From Peribolospora baueri (taxonomy: Eukaryota; Basidiomycota; Peribolosporomycetes; Peribolosporales; Peribolosporaceae): a DNA stretch of 64,000 bases. Under the pieces are notes generated by a model. That model ran no database searches, was not told where the DNA came from, and was given only the letters and a program-made list of their open reading frames with translations. A program made the position numbers and the translations under genes. Position 1 is the stretch's first letter; each line of letters begins with the position of its first letter. Positions 23,335 through 32,786 of this stretch are shown one piece after another. The stretch is from contig JAMDHS010000082.1 of NCBI GenBank assembly GCA_029717555.1, forward strand, positions 1 through 64,000. Direction: 5' to 3'.

Positions 23335-23821
23335 ATCTTTTTTTCTTCTTCCGCTCGATGGTGTGTCCAGCCGTTCACGTAGCGCAGGCAATGAAGGAGG
23401 GCAGATAAAGAAGAAGAGCAAGGAGGGGCTGTAGAATGGTGGGCCTTGCGACGGCCTCTTGCAACCGTCATGTACCCGGCCGACTGCGGCCGGCGTGGCC
23501 GCGTGAAAACGGGAGGGTGGCTCGAGCGCAGAGCACTGGGGTCCACGCCCGTCAATACTCATTTTTCTGCATTGGATCCGCGACCTTTAAGAGATGCTTT
23601 CTAATGACTACGATGCGAACGCCCTCGAGCTCGGATTCCAGAACAGTGGGGAAGCGTATGTGTATGCCTGGATGCAATAGCACCCATCCAGCGTTGCCGA
23701 GGGCTGTACACGCTCCTTTAACTTGCCCGTCCTTTCTCTGCATGAGGAGACTCTGTTCGGGTTGCTGGACATGAGCAGGTGATCAAAAACTAGCATCTAC
23801 CGGAGTCCACACTTCACTCTC
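23335..23821. other. Intergenic between AKR1 and the upstream hypothetical gene
   Basis: It should contain the AKR1 promoter. A 63-codon minus-strand frame (23743-23552), listed separately, is the only coding-like signal. Confidence 0.4.
23552..23743 (-). CDS. Possible 63-residue small protein
   Basis: It opens with ATG at 23743 and reads MQRKDGQVKGACTALGNAGW, then HPGIHIRFPTVLESELEG, then VRIVVIRKHLLKVADP, ending KNEY. Composition is balanced and not repetitive, unlike most chance frames nearby. No family is recognised. It sits upstream of AKR1 on the same strand, so it could be a small gene, an upstream frame or chance. Confidence 0.25.
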   Translation of the reverse strand: MQRKDGQVKGACTALGNAGWVLLHPGIHIRFPTVLESELEGVRIVVIRKHLLKVADPMQKNEY

Positions 23822-24848
23822 TCAAACGTCCCCCGATCTTGGGCTCCCTTTGCCGTCTAGTAAGCCCGTTCTCGTCTCGATGAATGCTTGCCATTTACGG
23901 TCGTAGAACTCGCAAAGCTCGGAAAAGTTGATGCCCATCCTTAAAGCCAACTCGGAGTACGAAGACGAACCGGAGTCGCTGTCCTCATCTGTCAACGCAA
24001 CATTTGGAACGCTCGAAGACGGGTCGAAGGATCCTAGGCTTTCGTGTTCCACCTCCTTCATTGTGTCCTGGACATGACCTTCGCCGGTCGCCTCTTCGTC
24101 CGTGCGGGCAATGGTCGAATTCTCCTGTTCGGTGCTCTCCGCGTCGGAATCGGCATGAGAAGAGGCCTTGTGGAGCCTCCTCGGAGGAAGAGAGGCCCAG
24201 TTGAAAACCGCAAGGAGAGCCCGACGAGAGTTCACGAACGTGAGGGCTGCGAGTACGGGTCGGGAGGGACGGATTCGACTGGTCAGAGATTCACCTCAGC
24301 CGTGCAGATCTGCTCACAAAGTCAGTCAGAGGGTCAAGCTTACGCTCATCACCGTCCGTCGTCTTCAGGATCTCGGTGCTGCTATTTGTGCTCGCGAGAG
24401 GGCGCACGTGCGTCACCCTCGAGGTCGAGCCTTCCGCAGGTTTAGGAAGCGCGTCTCTCAAGCGGCCGTCAACGCCGACGGAAAAGTTCTCCCGGGCTCG
24501 TCCATCATCGACCCAGCTGGCCAATACACCTTGGTGGTCACCGTCCGCCTGGGCATCGCGGAGCCAGTCAGGGCGCAAGTCCGGTCCTGCTTTCGGAGTA
24601 GCGAACTTGACGCCCGCGGCCGCCGGTAGAATCGAACGATTCTTTAACCTCTGGCGGCTAAAGAACTCGACCTGGGCGCGGCGCTCCGTGTTCCGAATGC
24701 GTGCCTTAATCGCGTTCCTCAAAGAGGGGAAGTTGAATTAGTTGATTGTAGCTGCCGACGCAAAATATGCCGCGGCATCATGCGATGAGAAGCACGAAGG
24801 GTGGTAAGGGGTTTCTTACTTCTTGCCTCCCATCCAATTCACCACCAT
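23822..24848 (-). CDS. Hypothetical basic-N-terminus fungal protein
   Basis: Function unknown. Exon 1 (24848 to about 24820) encodes MVVNWMGGK and splices at GTAAGA to KNAIKARIRNTERRAQVEFF in exon 2, then SRQRLKNRSILPAAAG. This start (short hydrophobic patch, Gly-Gly-Lys, then a basic FFSRQRLK block) is shared with a class of uncharacterised fungal proteins with a probable nuclear role. The best-fitting second junction joins TDGDE (GTAAGC donor near 24347) to LTFVNSRRALLAVFNWASL. The C-terminus is acidic, with SSYSELALRMGINFSELCEF and a stop at 23822. It is divergent from the sirtuin gene, with only about 200 bp between the start codons. Confidence 0.6.
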
Positions 24849-25044
24849 TTTCGTCCGGCGTGGTAGGAGAGAGGAGAGGTGGGGGAAGGGCCACTGAATC
24901 GTATATCCATATCTGCTGCGGCAAGCGTGGGGTGTGCCTCAACGGGCGGTTCCATTGACGTCGGTTCGCTCACGATCGCCAATCGTGACAGCTCCTGTTG
25001 GTTCGTCCCGTCCGTCTGACGCTCTCGCGAATCGCCCCTTGAAC
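24849..25044. promoter_or_regulatory. Short divergent promoter, hypothetical gene / sirtuin
   Basis: 196 bp between opposing start codons; the core promoters of both genes must lie here. No TATA box recognised. Confidence 0.45.
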
Positions 25045-27341
25045 ATGACGGTCGTGGTCACCCTTCCAGGCTGGACGGCGGAGAGCGTTAACGTCGCCGG
25101 CGATCATCCGTCGTTCGTGGAAGAGTCCACCGAGGTGTACAGCGATCTCATACGAGTGGGGAGGGCGATCAAAGGGGCCAAGAGAGCGGTTGTCGTCTGT
25201 GGTAAGTGTGTCTCTTCACAGGCTCAGGGCATCGTCACCTTCTCAAACATCGTCGCTCTGCTGCCCTTCCAATCTTTGCTCACGACAATTCGCTCCTTCC
25301 CGTGCCGTGCCTTCCAGGCGCCGGAGTTTCCGTGGCAGCGTCGATCCCAGACTTTCGATCCACGTCCGGCCTTTTCACATCCCTCAAGGCGCAGTACCCA
25401 TCCGCAAGGCTCTCTTCGGGCAAAGACCTGTTTTCGCAGTCGCTCTTTGCCTCCCCCGCCACGACTTCTCTGTTCTACTCCATGATAGCCTCGCTCGCAC
25501 AACTAGCTCAGGACGCTCAGCCGACCGATTTTCATCGCCTCCTCAAGCGTATGGATGAAGATGGATGCCTCCGACGATGTTATACGCAGAACATTGACGG
25601 ATTGGAGGAGAAGGCGGGGCTTTCGTCCGGATTAGGCCAATGGGAAGACGCCTCTTTCGGGAGGAGGTGCAAGAAAGCTGGCGATTCGGCCCGGTCCAGA
25701 GCGAGAACGAAGAGGAAGAGAGCGCCGATAGAGGTGTCATCGAAGGCGGCGGCGGGAAGAGCAAGCGATTCGTCTCTACTTGAGCCTGTGAAGGAAGAAG
25801 AGAAGTCGGACTTTACGCGGCTCTTCCCCTTCCCTCCGCGTGATGGTACCTCATCAGGAGAGGCGTCCAAGACGTCGGCTGGATTTCGAGCGCTGCCGTC
25901 GCCCTTGTCGCTGGATTCGAGGTCGCCTTCCCCCTCCGCCAAGCCGACGTCCTCGAACCCGCTCTTCCCGAGGGCGATCCCTCTTCACGGCACTCTCCAA
26001 TCGCTCACTTGCCCGCAATGTTCCTACCGCACCCCGCTCGCCTCGCCGCCGAACCTTGCGCTCCTTGCCGAAGGCAAAGGCATCGCCTGTCCCCAGTGCC
26101 AGGAACTGGATGCCGTTCGGTCCACGGCGGGCATCCGACAGCGTGGAGTCGGCTTGCTCAAGGTCGGGGTTGTGCTCTATGGCGGGCAGAACGAAGGGGA
26201 CGAAAGGATCGCAGATTGCGTGCGAAGAGACCTGAAGGGGGTCAAGGAGGAATGGGAACTACAAAACGGGGACACCAGCAAGGAGGAGGGGAAGAGAGAG
26301 GAGACGCTGGTCCGGGCTACCGGCGTGGACGGAGACGCGTTCGGCGAGATGGAGCGCGAGCAAGCCAAGGGCAAAGCGCACCTGCCGCTCACGCCGCCGC
26401 CGAGTCAGCAACCCACTCCTCCACAGTTGCAGCTATCGGCCTCGCGTTCGGATGCCCCGTCCGAGGCGAGCTTCGTCGCCACCGGCTCCTCCGACGGGCC
26501 CGAGCCACTTGCGCGTCCACCGACAAAGCCGCGCGGGAGAGCTCCCCGGAGCCCGCGACCGGTGCCTCCAGATCTTCTGATCGTCGCGGGAACGACGTTG
26601 AAAGTGCCGGGGACGCGAAAGATGGTGCGCGATTTTGCAAAAGCGGTGCGAGGAGACTCGGGACCGGGTTGGACGAGCTCTTCGTCTTCGTCCTTCGATG
26701 AGAAGGTCCGGCGGAAGGGCGGGGGACGGCCGCGGAAGATCCGCACCGTGCTCCTCAACCTCGACTTTCCGACTCCGGCGAGGGAGTGGGAGGGCGTGTT
26801 TGATGTGTGGGTGCGGGGCGACGTGCAGACGTTTGTGAAGGATTGGGTCGAGGGCGAGCCTTCGACGCCGGTCGTCCGGAACTCTGGACGCAAGCCGTCA
26901 TCGACTGGGCTGGTGTTCGACTGCGTGGACATCCCCCCGCGCGTGGTTGCTCCGACAGCGGCCTCGAACGGTGCGGGATGGACGGCTGCGAAGGGGGGCA
27001 AGCCTTCCGGAGCGCCGTCTGCGCCACAACCCACGCTCACCACCTTTTTCGCCTCGTCGAAGAACAAGGTTGCGACGGCCCACAAGCCCAAGGCCACGCT
27101 CAAGGCCACGCCCAAGGCCACGCTCAAGGCCACGCCCAAGGCCACGCTCAAGGCCACGCCCAAGGCCACGCTCAAGGCCACGCCCAAGCCCAAGCCCAAG
27201 CTCAAGCGACGTCCAGCGGCGGCGGGAGCGTCGGAGGGGGGAGGCGCGAGGAGCGGACGGAGCTCTTCCGAGTCGCTGTCGCCGCCGCCGTCTACGCCGC
27301 CTACGCCGCCTGCTTCGCTCTCGCCGGTCGGTTTGTTGTGA
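25045..27341 (+). CDS. Sirtuin NAD-dependent deacetylase, Hst3/Hst4 type, with PIP-box-like motif
   Basis: NAD-dependent protein deacetylase. In yeasts the Hst3/Hst4 clade removes acetyl from histone H3 Lys56 after replication. Exon 1 (25045-25201) holds AIKGAKRAVVVC, spliced at about 25318 to GAGVSVAASIPDFRSTSGLF (NAD-binding GAG and PDFR). Exon 2 continues RRCYTQNIDGLEEKAG, catalytic PLHGTLQSLTCPQC, the second zinc pair IACPQCQELD, GVVLYGGQN and IVAGTTLKVPGTRKMVRDF. Large low-complexity inserts separate these blocks. After the domain come QPTLTTFF (27027-27050), an exact PIP-box pattern, and a basic KATLKATP repeat tail. About 760 residues, longer than yeast Hst3 or Hst4. Clade placement is from motif layout. 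Confidence 0.9.
27083..27195 (+). repeat. 24-bp coding minisatellite in the sirtuin tail
   Basis: Four head-to-tail units of about 24 bp (ACGCTCAAGGCCACGCCCAA plus GGCC) encode the repeat KATLKATP. They are followed by shorter PK units. The tract is strongly basic. Confidence 0.85.
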
Positions 27342-28745
27342 TGCGGAGGGCCATGTGGGCTCCGAGCGCCTTTGGCCGGCGTGGTGGCTTCGAACTGAGA
27401 TCGGCCTCTTTGTTTGTTTCTGGACGCCTCTTGTGTATTTATCGGATTGTCTTAGAACGAACAAGGTGTGGTCTCTGTCTACCTGTTTGTCTGTCTGTCT
27501 GTCTATCCGCGTCGCGGCTGGCGGTGAAAAGCACACACGCACGGACGAGGCACGTTGGCGACGTGCTAGATCCGCTGCGCTGCCCTGTCTTGTCTCATCT
27601 CACTTCGAGTGGCGGCGGAGGGAGAAGTGTCTCGTCTCGGGGTGGGGACACATGGGCATGGCGAGGAGATCAACCGTTGCCTTGGTTCTCCCTCCGTCGT
27701 CCGTCCTGTCCATCCGTCGGCGTCGTGGGCGGGGGGGTCTGCGTCTTGCGTGCGTCTGCGTCTGCGTCTGCCCCAACCAAACCAACCAACAACACAACTG
27801 CACATACCCTAACCTTTGACTGACCTGCTCCGCGACTGCGGCGCCCGATGCGATCGACCGCCAAGATCGGCGCGTGCGGGCCGTTTGCCGGCGAACGGGA
27901 GGAGGAGTTGGTGTGGGTCGAGGTTGGGTCTGGCTGGGTCGCCCGATTGCGTCGCAGTTGGTGCATTCTTTGAGAGCCGGCCGGCGGCATCGACAAACAG
28001 GCAGAAAGAAAAAAGACAGACGGCGTTCTTCGCGGGCCACACTCACCACCACCGACCCCGCCTTTCTCCGCCGCTCCTTTCTCTTTCCTTCTCACTCGCC
28101 CAACCGCCGTCCATCTTCTTCCTTCCGCGCCCTGCGCTCTTCTTTTCACTCCGCTCTACCCCCGCCGTTCTACCCCCGCCGTCGACTTCGGTACCGCGAC
28201 CTCGACCTCGTACCGACCCGACCTTGCGACCCTTCCGCGACATCGACGTCTGTCTGGTGCACCCGCACGAGCCTCCGTCGATCAAGTCGCAGGGAGCAGA
28301 CCCATTCATTCATTAGTCGAGTCCGGTCGAGTCGAGTCGAGCTCGAGTCGTAGTCGTCGTCGTCGTCGTCGAGCTCGACATCCCTTTCGATCCCTCCCTG
28401 CGTCGCCCCCGTCGCCCCCGTCGCCCCCACCGCGCCGCCCATGTTCGCTGCCTTGGCACGTTATCCGACTCGCAGGCTCGACCTCCGACACGCACACGCC
28501 CACCGGCGTGCGTTACGACCTCGCTCTTGAAACTATCGAGCGCAGGTCCGACCCCCCACTCTCTGTCTGTTACATTCCTCGCAAACCCCGCCACTCACGC
28601 TCACGCCCACCGTCGAACCGGATCGACGACAAACGCCGCGCTCTATCCATCCCCTCCCCTCCGCCGTCCCTGTTCCCCCTGTCTCCCCACTTTGTCTGCG
28701 TCTGGCCGTCGGCCAGGCTGGCAGAGGCGCAGAAGAAGCGGGTCG
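27342..28745. other. Intergenic/5' leader between sirtuin and GATA factor
   Basis: No gene supported; long open frames in several phases reflect high GC. It holds a (TCTG)n run near 27480-27505, CTGCGT repeats near 27735-27775, an ACCCTAACC box near 27807, and (GTCGA)n plus (GTC)n runs at about 28318-28375. Pyrimidine-rich stretches from 28040 on look like a long promoter and 5' leader of the GATA factor gene. Confidence 0.5.
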
Positions 28746-31700
28746 ATGACGAACCCACAAAACAGCCAGGATGCGACCTTTGACGACGTTCGCTTGCCGC
28801 CCTTGCGCGACGTCGATGGTCTTTCCTCGGCCACCAACCCGGCTGCCGCCGCCGCCGCCACCGCCGGTGGCAAAGCGACGCAGGTCACAGCCACACCTGC
28901 ATCTCGAGCAGGACCAGGACCCTCCCTCACGCATCCGCCTGGCGTTATGCCGCTCTCCTCTCCGCCGAAACCGGGGCCACCCACCACCAACGTCCAGCCG
29001 GGCCCCTCCTTCCCGCCCGACATGTCCGCCTCCCCGATGCTGCCTCCTTCAGAGTGCCATTCCATGTCATCATGGGCTCGACCACCACCACCACTACAAC
29101 AACAGCAACAACAGCAACATACGGCCAGGCTCGCCTTCCCCATCGGGGATCTCGTCAACGACGCTTCCTCCTCCTCCTCCCGCCTTCGTTCGCGTTCGTC
29201 CGCCGCCGAGCATGCCCCCCTTCTGCGACGGCCTTGGAGGAGTGACGGCAGCTGGGCCGACGAGATCACGCCGCATCACTCACGATCTCCCGCCGGCGAA
29301 CATGCTCCGCCACGGCGGCCTTGGAGGAGCGACGGCAGTTGGGCCGACGAGGTGACAGGCCATCCTCCGCGGTCTCCGGCCCCCGCAGAAAAGCCCTGGT
29401 CGCTCCGCTATGGCGCTCATGGCCCCTTCCATCGAGATAGTATAGGGAATGCCAGGCCGTCTGTTTCCTACGTACAAGGCAAGCGTGGCCCGGGCCAAGT
29501 TGCGTCCACGCCTGAAGAGACCGCCGTGGTCGAAGGCCGCGCGGAAGAGCTGACAAGGGTTTGTATCGCCTCTCCGACGACGAATCGGACGTGAGCGGTT
29601 CGTGATGGGCCTGCACAGCGCTGATTCTAGCCGTCTTGGTTCCCCTGCTTCGCAGATCCTCCGACACACCCAAGCGCTCTCCGGCTTTGCACACCAGCAC
29701 CTCGACGATTCCAGCCAACCCAACGCCAGGGAAGTGGAGGAGATGACTGGCCGAGCGTTCTCGCTCGTCAAGGCACTTGGCTCCTTGCTCGCGCCGCTGG
29801 GAGAGATTAAGGGCGACGAGTCGAGAGCGCCGAGCGTGAGCTGGGAGGGATTCCGTCGTGCGTAGTTTCTCCTTCTCTTGTCGTTCTCTGGTTCCTCAGC
29901 GGGCACATGGATTTCCGCTCCCTGTCCTCCGCACCTGGCCCGTTGCGAAGCAAGCCGGACTCATCGGGATCTTTTGTCACAATCGTTTTCCTATCCAGCA
30001 ACAAACCTCCCTCCCCGAGGAGACTCGCTTCCCAACGCTTCCCCCACCCAATCTCCTATCCCCCATCGTGCTCTCTCCGCCGCCGCCCCGCGCCTTTCGT
30101 ACACCGGAGCTGGACGAGGTGCCGGTCCGCACTTGGGTCAGAGTCACAAAGAAGGACCCGCCGTCGCCGGCATCGGGCTCGCGGGACCTCCGCGTGGCCT
30201 GCCGTCGTACCTGCAGCACACCTATGCCAACCTTCCACCCGTCCGGAGGTCTTGGGAGATGTATACGCCCACCCCCGCGCCCGCGCCCGCTCCGATCCCA
30301 CCGCCTCCTTCCTCTTCCTCTACCGGTCCTCCCACGGTCGAGCCGGATCCCGGTGGTGGGAGCATGTGGGAGAGGCCCACGGCTTCCAACGCCCATGCGG
30401 CTGCGGGGGCCATCTGGGACAGGTCGAACGCCAACCCTCCTCCCATGGTCGAGCCCGACACCGCCGCCGCGTGGAGCAGTTGGGAGAAGGGCAAGGCCAA
30501 CGCGCCTTCCGTGGCCGAGTCTGACGCCGCCACGGGGAGCATTTGGGATAGGTCGTCGTCGTCGGGCTCCTCCAGCGTCGGATATGTGTGGAAGGATGAA
30601 AAGATGGTCATGCTCGCTCGTGAGTGTTTCGGCCGGCCTTGTTGAACATTGCGTGGGGCGCCCGCGTGGTTGAGCCACGACATGCGCCTCATGAGCTGAT
30701 TTCATCCCTTCGTCTCCGATCAGCCTCGCGGAAACACTCGAGAGCGCCCTCTCCAGAGTACCATCACCCGAGCAAGTCGCACCATCCCGTCCCGCGGGAC
30801 GCACAGACCCAGTTTCCGACAACCATGGCCGTCACACCCATTCCAGCTTTATCGTCCTCCATACCCTACGGTCGTGCTGGCGACGTTGCCAAAGGTGCCG
30901 CGGAAGAAAGTTTCGCATCATCGTCCAACGTCACCACCGACGTAACGGTGCAAGGCGACCGCGACCGCGACCGCGACGGAGAGCGGAGGTACGCCTCGTC
31001 ATCGTCGTCCGCCGCCGTTCCACCTCCTCCCTTGGGCATGATCGCTCTCGCCTCGTCGTCGGATAGCGCGCCCTCGTCCGCTTTTCGTCCCGACGTTCCT
31101 CCTTCTTCTGCGGCTAGTGGCGGTGGCGGTGGCGGTGGCGGTCAAGCTATGAGGGGTGCTTCGGTGAGGATCGAATGCGGCCACAGTCCCTGTTCGGATC
31201 TGTCCATCCGTCCGTCCGTCTTCGTCGATGGCCGATCAGGGCGAATGTTGACTTTTGGCGGTCCTCGTCTCGCCTTTTCTTCGTTTTGGCCAGCGACTCC
31301 GTGCAAAGGCTCTCTCCGATCAAGGTGCCACTCACCCGTCTTTTGCGGGCAGCGGCCAAGGGTCGGCTGAGGTGTTGTTGGGCGACGGAAGCGCTGGAGG
31401 GGATGCCGGTGGCGGTACCTCGTCATCTTCGGTCCTCGGAAGGGATGACGACGAGAGACGGCAAGAAATTTTTGAAAAAGTAAAGTACAAGAAGCGAAGT
31501 GTGAGTTGTCTCCTCTTTCATTCTCTTCTCTCTTCGCCGATCTGATACCACCTCACTCGTTCCCTTTTCCCAGCGGGCCGCCCCTCCCTCCCGATGCCAA
31601 GCTTGTGGGACGAGCGATACGCCGGAATGGAGGCGGGGTCCGGACGGGGCGAGGACGCTTTGCAATGCTTGCGGATTGCGTGAGTCGGTACTCCCGCCGG

Positions 31701-32062
31701 GTTTGATCTAGATTCCCCCCCGCTTTTCTTGCCCTTCCAAGGCTCACGTCACTTGCATTTCCTCTTCTATCACCACACCACAAGAATACGCCAAGCTCAC
31801 TCGACGGCGCTCCGCGAAAGCAGACTCGGACGGGACCGTGGAACGACCGGTCGACCTCGAGATGCTACGAGCATCGACACGCGCTGCCGCAGGAGTGCCG
31901 CCCGCTTCCGTCGCCATGTCGTCCGAGGATTCTCCTCTCCCCCCTCCGCGTTCCTGCTCGCCTTCCGCGCTCGTTGTGGATGCTGTCGGACCGGAGACGG
32001 TTGCTTTGGGCACTGTGGCCCAACAGAGCCGTCCCTCGCCTGCGGGGATGGATGAGCAATAG
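28746..32062 (+). CDS. GATA zinc-finger transcription factor, NsdD-like
   Basis: Nuclear transcription factor. The zinc finger near 31575-31674 reads [20 protein letters not shown] then RTLCNACGL, a C-x2-C-x18-C-x2-C finger; the next exon begins YAKLTRRR. The pairing LCNACGL(x)YAKLTR is typical of NsdD/SUB-1/Pro44, regulators of fruiting and sexual development. Exon model: 28746-29590, 29631 to about 29852, about 29900-30620, 30727 to about 31167, about 31292-31498, about 31575-31673, then to the stop at 32062. All of these keep frame. The N-terminal 700 residues are disordered, with a Gln run, two copies of [13 protein letters not shown] and spaced Trp motifs (IWDRS, SWEK). The start at 28746 ([12 protein letters not shown]) is my choice; the frame is open further upstream. 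Confidence 0.85.
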
Positions 32063-32786
32063 CCCCTCGTTCCTCAGCTCGTTTGTTAGCATCCTAGCAT
32101 TCCCCCACCGTCGTTTGCATTGCTTCTCTGTAATTAGTAAAGCTTCCCCTTCTTCATCCTTCCTTTCTTCCCCTCTACAGCAATGCCTTCCGGCGGCTCT
32201 TCGCTCCCTCGCACCACACCCCCAAGCATCCTTCTTCTACGCACAATCCTCCCTCTCACTCCGTAAATGTAGCAACATCATCGTCCATCAGGCCGCCGTA
32301 GTCCCTTCGCAGCATCTATCCCCTTCATTTTCTTACCTTTCCCCTTCTCTAACTATTCTTACTCGTGAGATCTCCTTCGCCGCATCTTACCCCTTCCGTG
32401 ATTCTATCCGTCTGATCCCAAGTCTTCCATATACTCCGGACCGCGGTCCCCTTCTGCGCGTTTTACTACCCATACGGAATGTTCCGGTTGACCTGCACCG
32501 CCTGCTCTGCGTGTGTCGTTCCGGTCCCGGTACCCTGCTGACCCCGTCCTTTCCGCTCACCTACCTACACCTTGTTAACAACCGGCAATGACTGCGGTAA
32601 ATCCATCGTCATCCTCTCACCCAAGCGTAACCCTTCGCCTGTGCTCCAGCAGCAGTGAATTCCCACGGTTAGATCGCCTCTCTCGTCCCTTTAAGCCACT
32701 GCCGGCCTTTCATTAAGAATTTTAAACGGAATCAATCAACCAATATATAATCATACCTGTCCCGTCTCAGAATCAGCGTATGGATT
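32063..32786. other. Intergenic, 3' leader of GATA gene and Gfd2-like promoter
   Basis: About 720 bp, strongly pyrimidine-rich on the plus strand in the first half (3' untranslated sequence). An AT-rich TATATAATCATACC lies at about 32740-32760, a good TATA-like element some 40 bp upstream of the next ATG. Confidence 0.5.

Noticed and set aside
26405-27205. Long minus-strand frame across the sirtuin with LSVALGVA repeats.
   Set aside because: It is the antisense reading of the KATLKATP minisatellite in a GC-rich gene.
27816-28442. Several open frames over 150 codons between the sirtuin and GATA genes.
   Set aside because: Composition follows simple repeats and GC bias; no conserved motif in any frame.
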